Part shown: in pieces, positions 50,060 to 59,288 of the stretch
Layout: each line of letters opens with the position of its first letter
How positions within the stretch are numbered: position 1 is the first letter of the stretch
Assembly: GCF_003946865.1 (NCBI RefSeq)
Contig: NZ_QXTH01000009.1
Span: 186,001 to 250,000 of the forward strand
DNA from: Antribacter gilvus
GTDB taxonomy: Bacteria > Actinomycetota > Actinomycetes > Actinomycetales > Cellulomonadaceae
Direction: 5' to 3'
Length of the DNA: 64,000 bases
Translations under genes and position numbers: made by a program
Notes under the pieces: generated by a model
Told to the model about the DNA's origin: nothing
Seen by the model: the letters and a program-made list of their open reading frames with translations, nothing else
Database searches by the model: none

Positions 50060-53000
50060 GTGGGTCGAACGTACGAGAAGACACGGCTGAGGAAGACGGG
50101 AGGCCGGCGTGCGCGACGGCCCGTCGCCGCCCTGGCCACCGCCGCGATGGTCGCGGCGGGATTCTGGGTGCCGGCTGCCGCCGACATCGACAACTTTCCC
50201 ACCGACCCCTCGGAGGCCGAGGGCAGCGTCGTCGAGGTGGAGCTCACCGGTGCGGACCTCCTGGCGATCGCGCAGTCGCAGTCGGGCTACGTCTCGGCGC
50301 CCGGAACCGACACGGCGGCGATCGAGGCGGAGCTCCTCGGGCTGCCGGTGAACCTCGGCGGCGTCACCATCCCGCTGGACCAGCTCATCGCCTTCGGGCA
50401 GCTCGGCGCGCTGAGCAGCTCCAGCACCGCGTCGTCGCCCGATGACGCCATCGCCGCGTCGGGCCTGATCGGCGCCGACGGCGGCCTGTCGCTCGACAGC
50501 GCCGAGGCCGACTGGGGCAACGCCACCATCGACCTCCTGTCGCTGGCCGACGCCGCGGGCGTCGCGGGACTGACCGATCTCGCGGTCGACCAGCTCGAGC
50601 TGCAGCTCGGGGCGTTCGGCGCCGAGGTCGAGGCGATCGACGGGGTCTTCCAGGACCCGGACGGCGGGGTCACGGGCCCCGGCCAGTACGTCGCCGGTGA
50701 CGCGTCCCTGCTGGTGCACTCCCCGGTCATCGAGGACGCGGCAGCGACGGTCTTCGACATCGGCGGCGCGGTCGACACGCAGGTCGAGTCGATGGTGAAC
50801 GACAACCTCGGCTCCGTCGTCACGCAGCTGACCGCGCTGCTCAGCGCGGTGCCCGGCGTCCCCCAGCCGACCGTCACCGTCGACTCCAACATGCAGCAGA
50901 CGCTCTTCGACCAGGTCGTGGGCCAGCCCATCACCTCGGCCAACCAGCTCGGGACGCTCGACCTCTCGACCGGGACGCTGCAGATCCACCTGGAGCACCT
51001 GGTGGAGGGCAACGACCCCTGGATGGGCGGCGACGACGCCGGTCTGAACGGCCTGGCTCCCAACACCGAGATCATCGACGACACCACGTACCCGCAGATC
51101 GCGGAGACGGTGCACGAGCTGATGCAGGAGGCCACCCGCATCATGATCGGCGCGATCGAGAACTCGCTCGACGCCGTGACCTTCAGCTTCCGCTGGCAGC
51201 AGGACCTCGGCTTCGGCGGCATCGTCGACGTCACCTGGAGCCCGTCCCTCGCGTCGCTGGTCGACGGGACCTACCCGCCGGCGGTGGACAACAGCACAGG
51301 CATCGTTGGCAGCACCACCGGTGCCCTCCTGACGACCGCCATCAACACGCTCGGCGCGGCCACCGCACCGCTCTTCCAGCCGCTGTACGACCTGATCATC
51401 AGCGACGCGGGCGACGCGATCTTCGAGCTGCTGATCAACGACCTCAAGTCGGGGATCACCTCGTCGATCGGTGCCGTTCTCTCCCCGGTCTTCGGCGTGA
51501 TCACCCAGTTCCTCTCGCTCCAGGTCAACCACCAGGAGACCGTCGAGTGCACCATGCCCGACGGCACCACCGCTGCGCTCGCGGGAGTCGACGTCTCGGC
51601 CCTCTGGCTCGGTGTCCTGCCTGACGGCACCGGTGGCGCGGCCGGCGAGGTCAAGCTCGGGAACGCCGGCGCGCGCGTCGACGCCTGTGCCCTGGCGATC
51701 ACCCCGGTGCTCACCGTGGACCCGGCCAGCGTGGAGGCGGGCGGCGTCACCACCGTGACCGGTACCGGCTACACGCCGGACAGCACGGCCACGGTCCAGC
51801 TGACGGACGCCGCAGGCGCTCCGGTCGGTGCCCCGGTCGTGGTCCCGACGGACGCGACCGGGTCGTTCACGACCCCGCTGACCGTCCCTGCGGGCTCGAC
51901 CCCCGGGGACTACACGGTGGTGGGCACCGACGACACGACCGGCACGCCGGCCGAGGCGCCGCTGACGGTCGTCGCGGCCGCGATCACCCCGGTGCTCACC
52001 GTGGACCCGACCTCCGTCGCCCCGGGCGAGTGCACCGTCGTCTCCGGCACCGGCTACACGCCCAGCAGTACCGTGACGGTCCAGCTGACCGACGCCGCCG
52101 GCAACCCCGTGGGCGCCGCGGTCACCGCGACCACCGACGCGACCGGCGCCTTCACCGTGGACCTCTGCGTGCCCGCCGACGCCGTGCCCGGTGACTTCAC
52201 CGTGGTCGGCACCGACGACACGACCGGCACGCCGGCCGAGGCGCCGCTCACGATCGTGCCGGCGGCCATCACCCCGGTGCTCACCGTGGACCCCGCCACC
52301 GTGGAGCAGGGCGGGACCACGACGGTCACGGGCTCCGGCTACACGCCGGACAGCACCGTGACGGTCCAGCTCACGGACGCCGCAGGCAACCCCGTCGGCG
52401 CGCCGATCAGCGCTCCCACCGACGCCACCGGCGCCTTCACGACGCCGCTGACCGTCCCGGCGGACGCTGCGCCCGGTGACTTCACCGTGGTCGGTACGGA
52501 CGTCACGACCGGCACGCCGGCCGAGGCGCCGCTGACCGTCGTCGCTGCGACGACCCCGGCGATCACCGTCGACCCGACCTCCGTGGTCCCCGGCGCGTGC
52601 ACGGTCGTCACGGGTTCGGGCTACGCGCCGAACAGCGTCGTGACGATCCAGCTCACCGACGCCGCGGGCGCCCCGGTGGGTGCCCCGGTCATGGTCACCA
52701 CCGACGGCACCGGTGCGTTCACCACGGACCTGTGCGTCCCGACCGACGCGGTCCCCGGCGACTTCGCGGTCGTCGGTACGGACGAGACCGGTGGCAGCGC
52801 AGAGACCCCGCTCACGGTGGTCCCGGCCGCGATCACGCCGGTCCTCACCGTGGACCCGGCGGAGGTCGCACCTGGCCAGACCACCGTCGTGACCGGCTCC
52901 GGCTACACGCCGGACAGCACCGTGACGGTCCAGCTCACGGACGCCGCGGGCAACCCCGTCGGGGAGCCGATCAGCGCTCCCACCGACGCCACCGGCGCCT

Positions 53001-56000
53001 TCACGACCCCGCTCACGGTCCCGGTCGACGCCGTCCCCGGTGACTTCACCGTTGTCGGCACCGACGACACCACGGGCACCCCGGCCTCGGCCCCGCTCGC
53101 GGTGGTCCCGGCCGCGATCACGCCGACCCTCGCGGTGGACCCCACCGTCGCGGAGCAGGGCGACACGGTCACGGTGACCGGCGCCGGGTACACGCCGGAC
53201 AGCACCGTGACGGTCCAGCTCACGGACGCCGCGGGCAACCCCGTCGGGGAGCCGATCAGCGTCCCGACCGATGCCACCGGCGCCTTCACGACGCCGCTGA
53301 CCGTCCCGGCGGACGCCGTGCCCGGTGACTTCACGGTGGTCGGCACGGACGTCGCGACCGGCACGCCGGCCGAGGCCCCGCTGACCGTCGTCGTGGCGAC
53401 CAACCCCGTCGTCACGGTCGACCCGACCGAGGTGATCCCGGGTGATTGTACGGTCGTCACGGGCTCGGGCTTCGCCCCGAACGCCACGGTGACCGTCCAG
53501 CTGACCGACGCCGCGGGCAACGCCGTGGGCGACCCGGTCACGGTCGTCACCGACGGCACCGGCGGGTTCACCACGGACCTCTGCGTCCCGCCGGACGCGG
53601 TCCCGGGTGACTTCACGGTCGTGGCCGAGGACGAGACGGGGGACAGCGCCGAGACGCCGCTCGCGGTGGTCCCGGCCGACATCACCCCGGTCGTCGCCGT
53701 CGACCCGTCCGAGATCGTGGCGGGCGGCACGACGATCGTGACTGGCACCGGCTACACGCCGGACAGCACGGTGACCGTCGACGTGTTCGACTCGTCCGGG
53801 GCCCTCGTCATGACGTTCCCGGACGTCCCGACCGACTCGGCCGGCGTCTTCACGCTGGTGCTCTTCACCGAGGCCACCGACGAGCCCGGCGAGTACACGG
53901 TGATGGGTACGGACGACCCGACCGGCACACCGGCCGAGGACACGTTCACCATCCTCCCGGCGGCGGTCACGCCGTCGCTCGTGGTGGAACCCTCCACGGT
54001 GGAGCAGGGCGGCACCGCCACGGTGACCGGTTCGGCCTACACTCCGGACAGCACGGTGACCGTCCAGGTCATCGGCGCGACCGGTGTGGTCGTCGCCGAG
54101 TACCCGGGCGTCGTCACCGATGCGGCGGGCTCCTTCACCCTCACGCTCCCGGTCCCGACCGGCTGGGCGACGGGCGCCTACACCGTGGTCGGCACGGACG
54201 ACACGACCGGCGCTCCGGCGCAGGACGACCTCACGGTCGTGGCACCCACGCTGACCCCGGCTGTCGTCGTCGACCCGTCGACGGTGGAGCAGGGCGGCAC
54301 CACGATCGTGACCGGTACCGGTTACACGCCGAACAGCACCGTCACCGTGATCCTGACGGCGCCGGACGGCACGATTGTCGGGTTCTTCCCGGCGATCCCC
54401 ACGTTCGCCGAGGGCGGGTTCACCTACCCGCTCACGGTGCCCGCGGGGGCCGTCCCGGGCGACTACCTGGTGCTCGGCGTGGACGACCTCACGGGAGCAG
54501 GCGCCACCGCCCCGCTCACGGTGGTCCTCGCCACCTCCCCGGCCATCACCGTCGACCCCACCGAGGTGGAGCCGGGCGGGACCACCACCGTGACCGGCAC
54601 CGGCTACACCCCGGACAGCACGGTCACAATCCAGCTGACCGACGCCGCAGGCAACCCCCTCGGCGGCCCGGTCACGGTGACCACCGACGGGTCGGGCGGC
54701 TTCACGACGCCGCTGACCGTCCCCGTGGGCACCGAACCGGGTGATCTCACGGTGGTCGGCACCGACGACTCGACCGGCGAGGAGGCGACGGCCCCGCTTG
54801 CGGTGGTCGCCGCAGCCATCACGCCGACGTTGTCGGTGGACCCGGCCGAGGCCGAGGTGGGCGAGATCCTGACGTTCACCGGGGCCAGGTACACGCCCGA
54901 CAGCACGGTGACGATCACGATCGTCCAGCCGAGCGGCGTGGCGCTGTTCGTCCCGGGCGTCGTCACCGACTCCACGGGCGGCTTCACCATCACCTACGGC
55001 ACGGCGGACGCCGAGGTCGGCGAGCACACCGTCGTCGGCACCGACGACACCACCGGCACCGCGGCGCAGGACACGGTGACGCTGGTCGCCGTTGCCGAGG
55101 TCCGCACCATCACCGTCGACCCGGCCCAGGTCAACCCCGGCGGCACGACGACGGTCATCGGTGAGTTCTTCACCGAGTCCTCGACGGTCACCCTCGAGCT
55201 GGTGAACCCGTGGGGTCAGACGATCCACGTGCTCGAGGACGTCCCGACCGACAACGTCGGCGAGTTCATGTCGGCGCTGGTCGTGCCCGGCGACACGCTG
55301 CCGGGTACGCACGAGGTGGTCGCCACGGACGACACGTCCGGCGACGTCGCCACCGCGGACCTGGCCGTCGTGCTGCAGACGGAGCCGGAGGAGATCTGCC
55401 TCCAGCCCGCGACCATCACCGCCGACCCGACCATGGTGGAGCCGGGCGGCACGACGACGGTCACCGGCACCGGCTTCACCGCCGGCGCGACGGTGACGGT
55501 CCAGCTCACGGACGTCGAGGGCAACCCGCTCGGCGAGCCGGTCGAGGTGGAGGCCGTCGGCACCGCTCCGGGCGACCTGTGCGGCGGGTTCACCGTCGTG
55601 ATCACGATCCCGGAGGGCACGGAGCCGGGCGTCGTGATCATCATCGCCACCCCGGACGACGGCACCGAGGGTGACGAGACGCCGATCGCGGTCTGCGAGT
55701 GCCCGCCGGGCGGCTGCCCGGAGCTGAGCTCGTGGTTCACCCACGAGGAGCGGACGGTCGGCCAGACGCAGACCTTCACCGCGACCGGCTTCGAGCCGGG
55801 CGAGCACGTCCAGTCGTCGGTCTACTCGACGCCCATGACGCTGCCGGCGATCCCGGCCGACGCCACAGGGACGGTCTCGTGGACGTTCGTGGTCCCCGCG
55901 ACCATGGAGGTCGGCGTCCACGTGGGCGTGGCGACGAGCCTCGACACGGGGATGCAGACGGCCGCCGAGTTCCAGGTGGTCGCGATCTCTGCGGCTCCGG

Positions 56001-56194
56001 GCGGCTCGGGTCAGGGCTCCGGCTCGGGCACCGGCGGCGCCGGTGGCGGCTCCGGCGGCTACAGCGCCCCGGGCGGCCCCCTGGCCACCACCGGCGGCGA
56101 CGCCGTGGCGCCGCTGACGGCCATGGGTCTCCTGCTCCTGATCGGTACGGCCCTGGTGCTCCACGCCCGGTCCGTCCGGTCGCGGAGGGCGTGA
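50060..56194 (+). CDS. Very large repeat-containing cell-wall-anchored protein
   Basis: The 2044-residue protein starts at GTG 50060, eight bases after GAGGAG. A twin-Arg-rich signal region (RRARRPVAALATAAMVAAGF) ends near residue 40. Residues 40-540 form an N-terminal domain resembling choice-of-anchor G proteins (GSVVEVELTGADLLAIAQSQ). About 14 Ig-like repeats of 95 residues follow, then a Gly/Ser-rich wall spacer. The C-terminus is a sorting signal: LATTGG, a hydrophobic helix and RSRRA, so a class E-like sortase should attach it to the cell wall. It is probably an adhesin or a surface-layer stalk protein. Confidence 0.85.
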   Translation: MGRTYEKTRLRKTGGRRARRPVAALATAAMVAAGFWVPAAADIDNFPTDPSEAEGSVVEVELTGADLLAIAQSQSGYVSAPGTDTAAIEAELLGLPVNLGGVTIPLDQLIAFGQLGALSSSSTASSPDDAIAASGLIGADGGLSLDSAEADWGNATIDLLSLADAAGVAGLTDLAVDQLELQLGAFGAEVEAIDGVFQDPDGGVTGPGQYVAGDASLLVHSPVIEDAAATVFDIGGAVDTQVESMVNDNLGSVVTQLTALLSAVPGVPQPTVTVDSNMQQTLFDQVVGQPITSANQLGTLDLSTGTLQIHLEHLVEGNDPWMGGDDAGLNGLAPNTEIIDDTTYPQIAETVHELMQEATRIMIGAIENSLDAVTFSFRWQQDLGFGGIVDVTWSPSLASLVDGTYPPAVDNSTGIVGSTTGALLTTAINTLGAATAPLFQPLYDLIISDAGDAIFELLINDLKSGITSSIGAVLSPVFGVITQFLSLQVNHQETVECTMPDGTTAALAGVDVSALWLGVLPDGTGGAAGEVKLGNAGARVDACALAITPVLTVDPASVEAGGVTTVTGTGYTPDSTATVQLTDAAGAPVGAPVVVPTDATGSFTTPLTVPAGSTPGDYTVVGTDDTTGTPAEAPLTVVAAAITPVLTVDPTSVAPGECTVVSGTGYTPSSTVTVQLTDAAGNPVGAAVTATTDATGAFTVDLCVPADAVPGDFTVVGTDDTTGTPAEAPLTIVPAAITPVLTVDPATVEQGGTTTVTGSGYTPDSTVTVQLTDAAGNPVGAPISAPTDATGAFTTPLTVPADAAPGDFTVVGTDVTTGTPAEAPLTVVAATTPAITVDPTSVVPGACTVVTGSGYAPNSVVTIQLTDAAGAPVGAPVMVTTDGTGAFTTDLCVPTDAVPGDFAVVGTDETGGSAETPLTVVPAAITPVLTVDPAEVAPGQTTVVTGSGYTPDSTVTVQLTDAAGNPVGEPISAPTDATGAFTTPLTVPVDAVPGDFTVVGTDDTTGTPASAPLAVVPAAITPTLAVDPTVAEQGDTVTVTGAGYTPDSTVTVQLTDAAGNPVGEPISVPTDATGAFTTPLTVPADAVPGDFTVVGTDVATGTPAEAPLTVVVATNPVVTVDPTEVIPGDCTVVTGSGFAPNATVTVQLTDAAGNAVGDPVTVVTDGTGGFTTDLCVPPDAVPGDFTVVAEDETGDSAETPLAVVPADITPVVAVDPSEIVAGGTTIVTGTGYTPDSTVTVDVFDSSGALVMTFPDVPTDSAGVFTLVLFTEATDEPGEYTVMGTDDPTGTPAEDTFTILPAAVTPSLVVEPSTVEQGGTATVTGSAYTPDSTVTVQVIGATGVVVAEYPGVVTDAAGSFTLTLPVPTGWATGAYTVVGTDDTTGAPAQDDLTVVAPTLTPAVVVDPSTVEQGGTTIVTGTGYTPNSTVTVILTAPDGTIVGFFPAIPTFAEGGFTYPLTVPAGAVPGDYLVLGVDDLTGAGATAPLTVVLATSPAITVDPTEVEPGGTTTVTGTGYTPDSTVTIQLTDAAGNPLGGPVTVTTDGSGGFTTPLTVPVGTEPGDLTVVGTDDSTGEEATAPLAVVAAAITPTLSVDPAEAEVGEILTFTGARYTPDSTVTITIVQPSGVALFVPGVVTDSTGGFTITYGTADAEVGEHTVVGTDDTTGTAAQDTVTLVAVAEVRTITVDPAQVNPGGTTTVIGEFFTESSTVTLELVNPWGQTIHVLEDVPTDNVGEFMSALVVPGDTLPGTHEVVATDDTSGDVATADLAVVLQTEPEEICLQPATITADPTMVEPGGTTTVTGTGFTAGATVTVQLTDVEGNPLGEPVEVEAVGTAPGDLCGGFTVVITIPEGTEPGVVIIIATPDDGTEGDETPIAVCECPPGGCPELSSWFTHEERTVGQTQTFTATGFEPGEHVQSSVYSTPMTLPAIPADATGTVSWTFVVPATMEVGVHVGVATSLDTGMQTAAEFQVVAISAAPGGSGQGSGSGTGGAGGGSGGYSAPGGPLATTGGDAVAPLTAMGLLLLIGTALVLHARSVRSRRA
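51690..55720 (+). repeat. Array of about 14 Ig-like repeats (about 285 bp each)
   Basis: The repeats start near 51694, 51985, 52264, 52549, 52831, 53116, 53401, 53680, 53962, 54250, 54535, 54820, 55100 and 55410, each opening with a TVDP-x-x-V block and continuing TVTGTGYTPDSTVTVQL. Repeats 2, 4 and 7 carry an extra Cys pair (GECTVV ... DLCVP), which could form an internal disulfide. Repeats 3, 5 and 6 are nearly identical over long DNA stretches, a sign of recent duplication or gene conversion. Confidence 0.9.
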
Positions 56195-56221
56195 TCCTCT
56201 GACAGCCTGACGGCTGCAGGA

Positions 56222-56257
56222 CCGGCCCGGGGAGACCGCACCGTCTCCCCGGGCCGG
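56222..56257 (+). terminator. Hairpin terminator after the surface-protein gene
   Basis: CCGGCCCGGGGAGAC pairs perfectly over 15 bases with GTCTCCCCGGGCCGG across a CGCACC loop, 27 bases after the stop codon. Confidence 0.75.
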
Positions 56258-56304
56258 CGTGTCTCTCGAGGCGGTGCGCCATTCCAAGGGATCGAGGGGG
56301 TCCG

Positions 56305-57663
56305 GTGGGACGACGACGGCTCGTGGCCGGGCTGGGAGCGGCCGTCGCGCTGGTCGTGGCGACCGGGGTGACGATCGCTGCGGTGGCGACCGGTCCGCCG
56401 TCGGGCAGCGGGAGCGACGGGCCGGCCGCGGCGCACGACTGCGGCGACGGGGCGCTGCCCCTGGCGCGGACCCTGTCGAACGGCGCGACGTGGCAGATGT
56501 GCTGGAGCGCCGAGCCCGACGCGGGCCTCGTCCTGGAGGACGTCGCGTACGCGCCCCCGGGCGAGGCGCCGGTGCAGGTCTTCGTGTCGCTCACCCTCGG
56601 CCAGCTCGAGGTGCCGTACGACACCGGCCGGCGCACCACCGAGGACATCACCGACCAGGGCTTCGGCGGGCGGCACCTCCGCGACCTGACCGAGGCCGAG
56701 TGCCCCGGCGCACGGCTCCGCGGCTTCGTGGCCAGGCTGGGACCGGGCAGCGAGGGGTCCGAGCGGCCCGTGCTGTGCGAGGAGGTGGTCGACGGCGGGG
56801 TGGCGTTCCGCGCCGAGGAGGCCGGCCGCACCACCGTGGGCAGGAGGACGGACCTGCGCCTGTCGACGGTCTCGAAGGTGGGCTGGTACGAGTACGTCAC
56901 GCAGTACACGTTCGGCGCGGACGGGTCGGTCCGCCCGGCGCTCGGCGCGACGGGCGACCTGTCGCCCGCGGACTTCACGGACGACCCCGCTCACGGGTGG
57001 CCGGTCGGACCGGGGGAGTCGGACCGTGCGGTGAGCCACGCGCACAACGTCGTCTGGCGCGTCCACTGGGGGCTCGGCGGCCCGGGCGGCGCCGCGGGGA
57101 CCGCCCCCGACGCCGGGACGGCCGGCGGCCTGGTCGTGGAGCAGTACGACGCCGAGCCCACGGGGGAGACGGGGCCACGGGCCCCCGTCCTGGCGGGCGG
57201 CCTCACACGGATCGCCACCGAGCAGGTGGCCGACGCCGCGGACCGGCGCTGGTGGCGCGTCGTCAACCCGGCGGTCCGCAACGCCGACGACCACGCCGTG
57301 TCCTACGAGATCGACCTCGGCGCGACGGACTCGTTCGCGTTCACCGCCGACCACCACGACGGGCACGGCGGCTACGACGTCGCCTTCACCCAGGCCGACG
57401 ACTGCCAGCGGTTCGCCACCGCGAACCGGGACGGGCACTGCGGGTCGGGCGTGCCGGACTTCGCCGCAGACGGCGAGACGCTGGACGACGTCGTCTCGTG
57501 GGTCGCCGTCGGCTTCCACCACGTGCCCCGGGACGAGGACCAGAGCCCCATGGAGCTGCACTGGCAGGGGTTCACCATGGCGCCGCGCGACCTGACCGCC
57601 CAGCGGGGCGATGTCCCGGCGGGCCATGAGCACGTCAACGGCGACGTGCTGGGTGACGGGTGA
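56305..57663 (+). CDS. Exported copper-amine-oxidase-like protein with altered cofactor motif
   Basis: The 452-residue protein has an N-terminal signal or anchor helix (residues 8-30). Its second half follows the catalytic domain of copper amine oxidases: KVGWYEYVTQYTFGADGSV, where the Tyr of GWYEY is at the position of the topaquinone precursor; SHAHNVVWRVHWGL at the copper His-x-His site; and VAVGFHHVPRDEDQSPMELHW near the end. The Asn normally preceding the modified Tyr is replaced by Trp, and the N2/N3 domains are absent (family length is about 640). It may be a catalytic-domain-only oxidase or a non-enzymatic relative. GATCGAGGGGGTCC precedes the start. Confidence 0.72.
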   Translation: MGRRRLVAGLGAAVALVVATGVTIAAVATGPPSGSGSDGPAAAHDCGDGALPLARTLSNGATWQMCWSAEPDAGLVLEDVAYAPPGEAPVQVFVSLTLGQLEVPYDTGRRTTEDITDQGFGGRHLRDLTEAECPGARLRGFVARLGPGSEGSERPVLCEEVVDGGVAFRAEEAGRTTVGRRTDLRLSTVSKVGWYEYVTQYTFGADGSVRPALGATGDLSPADFTDDPAHGWPVGPGESDRAVSHAHNVVWRVHWGLGGPGGAAGTAPDAGTAGGLVVEQYDAEPTGETGPRAPVLAGGLTRIATEQVADAADRRWWRVVNPAVRNADDHAVSYEIDLGATDSFAFTADHHDGHGGYDVAFTQADDCQRFATANRDGHCGSGVPDFAADGETLDDVVSWVAVGFHHVPRDEDQSPMELHWQGFTMAPRDLTAQRGDVPAGHEHVNGDVLGDG

Positions 57664-57676
57664 ACGGGTTCCCGCG

Positions 57677-57726
57677 TGGTGCCCCGTACAGGACTTGAAC
57701 CTGTGACCGAGAGATTATGAGTCTCT
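57677..57726 (-). tRNA. 3' half of tRNA-Met (CAT): prophage attachment site
   Basis: The minus strand reads AGAGACTCATAATCTCT, an anticodon stem-loop with CAT, followed by the variable region, the T-arm ACAGGTTCAAGTCCTGT, the 3' acceptor strand ACGGGGC, discriminator A and encoded CCA. Upstream of the anticodon stem nothing matches a D-arm or the expected GCCCCGT, so only the 3' half is present. This is the duplicate left by an integrase that uses a tRNA gene as attB. A tRNA-Ile with CAT anticodon is a less likely identity. Confidence 0.85.
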
Positions 57727-57790
57727 GGTTTGGTACCCTGGAGACCTCGGACGACGCTGGAAAACCGCGGAATCTAGCCGTTTTGCTAGT

Positions 57791-57869
57791 CCAGTTCCGG
57801 ACTGGTCCGGACAGGGATAAGGTGCAGGATAAGGTAAAGGTTCGAGGCGGCGGGACTGGACCGGACAGG
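57791..57869 (+). repeat. Short repeats between att and integrase
   Basis: GGATAAGGT occurs twice in direct order (57815-57823, 57827-57835; 12-base period). CCGGACAGG occurs twice (57807-57815, 57861-57869). CCAGT-TCCGG-ACTGG (57791-57805) is an inverted repeat. They may be integrase arm-binding sites or operators for the integrase gene. Confidence 0.45.
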
Positions 57870-57876
57870 AGCGGAC

Positions 57877-59148
57877 GTGGCAGCCAAGAGGGAACGGCGC
57901 GAGAAGGGCACCGGTTCGATCTTCCAGCGCAGCAGCGACAAGCGGTGGGTCGGGTACGTGACCCTGCCCGAGGGACCCGGAGGCAAGGAGCGCCGCAGGA
58001 CCGTCACCGCCAAGCGGCGCGAGGACGTGGAGGAGAGGCTGCGCAAGGTGCGCCGGGACCTGCTCGTGGCCGGGGACCTGCCCACGTCGTCCCCGACCAT
58101 GGCGCAGTGGTCCGCGCTGTGGCTAGCCGAGAAGAAGAAGAAGGTGAAGCCCGGCACGTACGTGTCCTACGAAGGACCCGTGCGGCGCTACATCGTGCCC
58201 GCCATCGGCAAGGTGCGCCTGGACAAGCTGACGACCGCCAGCGTGACCAAGGTCCACGACTACATCACCGAAGACCTGAACCTCTCGTCCACCACGGCGC
58301 TCGGCGCACACCGCATCCTGGCCAAGTGCCTCACCGACGCCATGCGCCAGGGCCGCGTCACCCGCAACGTCGCCACCCTCGTCGACGCACCACAGAAGGC
58401 CGTGGGCACGCGCGGCGCGTACAGCGCGCAGCAGGCGATCACGCTCCTGAAGCACGCGGCCAAGGACCCCTACGGCGCCGTGCACTGGTCCCTCGCGCTG
58501 GCTGCCGGGCTCCGGCAGGGTGAGCGGCTCGGGCTGACCCGCGGCGCGATCGACCTCGACGCGGGACTCATCACCGTGACGTGGCAGCTTCAGCGCCTGC
58601 GGTGGGAGCACGGGTGCCTGGAGGCGGGCAAGCCCGCGCCGGCCAAGGGGCAGCCGTGGCCGTGCGGGCGCAAGCGTGGCGGGTCGTGCCCGTCGCGCCA
58701 CCACGCCATCCCCCCGGGGCACGAGGTCGTGCAGGTGGAGGGCGGGCTGTACCTCACGCGGCCGAAGAGCCGCGCAGGCTGGCGTGAGGTGCCCATGACG
58801 CCGCTCGTGTCCCAGGTGCTCACGCGCCACCTGGAGGCGGTCCCTGCGGGCATGTGCGGTCTGGTCCTGCACCGCGGTGACGCGAGCGGGCGACCTATCG
58901 ACCCGTCGGACGACTCCACGGCCTGGCACCGGGCCGTCGCGGCGGCTGGCCTTCCGGACGTGCCGTTGCACGCCGCCCGGCACACCACTGCCACGCTCCT
59001 GCACGCGCTGAAGGTCCCGGAGCAGACGCGCATCGCGATCATGGGGCACTCGTCAGCCACGGTCACGGCCGGTTACACGCACGTCGCGGGTGCCGAGACC
59101 ATGGAGGCGATGCAGAGCCTCGGGACGCTGCTCACTCTCGAGGAGTGA
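57877..59148 (+). CDS. int: Phage tyrosine integrase
   Basis: The 423-residue recombinase has an N-terminal arm-binding/AP2-like region (GTGSIFQRSSDKRWVGYVTL), a SAM-like core-binding domain and the catalytic domain with Arg in AAGLRQGERLGL, HxxR in HAARHTTATLL, GHSS and the nucleophile Tyr in TAGYTHV. Within the catalytic domain a Cys/His-rich insertion (HGCLEAG ... WPCGRKRGGSCPSRHH) looks metal-binding. It integrates and excises the prophage at the tRNA-Met site 150 bases upstream. GTG 57877 follows CAGGAGCGGAC. Confidence 0.93.
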   Translation: MAAKRERREKGTGSIFQRSSDKRWVGYVTLPEGPGGKERRRTVTAKRREDVEERLRKVRRDLLVAGDLPTSSPTMAQWSALWLAEKKKKVKPGTYVSYEGPVRRYIVPAIGKVRLDKLTTASVTKVHDYITEDLNLSSTTALGAHRILAKCLTDAMRQGRVTRNVATLVDAPQKAVGTRGAYSAQQAITLLKHAAKDPYGAVHWSLALAAGLRQGERLGLTRGAIDLDAGLITVTWQLQRLRWEHGCLEAGKPAPAKGQPWPCGRKRGGSCPSRHHAIPPGHEVVQVEGGLYLTRPKSRAGWREVPMTPLVSQVLTRHLEAVPAGMCGLVLHRGDASGRPIDPSDDSTAWHRAVAAAGLPDVPLHAARHTTATLLHALKVPEQTRIAIMGHSSATVTAGYTHVAGAETMEAMQSLGTLLTLEE

Positions 59149-59229
59149 CGCGATCCGAACTTCGCCGGGTGAAACTCCTTGAATCGTCGTCACACTCGCC
59201 CGCCGGCAACAGTCATAGTGGGTAGAGGT

Positions 59230-59259
59230 GGCGGCGCTGGAGCAGGGGGGAGCGCCGCC
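59230..59259 (+). terminator. Hairpin between the integrase and the next phage gene
   Basis: GGCGGCGCT pairs with AGCGCCGCC over a 12-base loop rich in G. It lies about 80 bases after the integrase stop and before the ribosome site of the next gene, so it can be a terminator or a leader hairpin. Confidence 0.45.
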
Positions 59260-59288
59260 CCCTCCGGACCTCAAAGGAGAGATGTCGC

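Noticed and set aside
49949-56287. A minus-strand open frame of 2112 codons opposite the surface-protein gene
   Set aside because: It is Arg/His/Gly-rich low-complexity sequence with no domain, the mirror of codon phase in a GC-rich repetitive gene. The plus strand has the signal peptide, repeats and sorting signal.
57680-57760. A complete tRNA-Met gene
   Set aside because: No D-arm or 5' acceptor strand complementary to ACGGGGC occurs on the other side of the anticodon arm, so only the 3' half is present.
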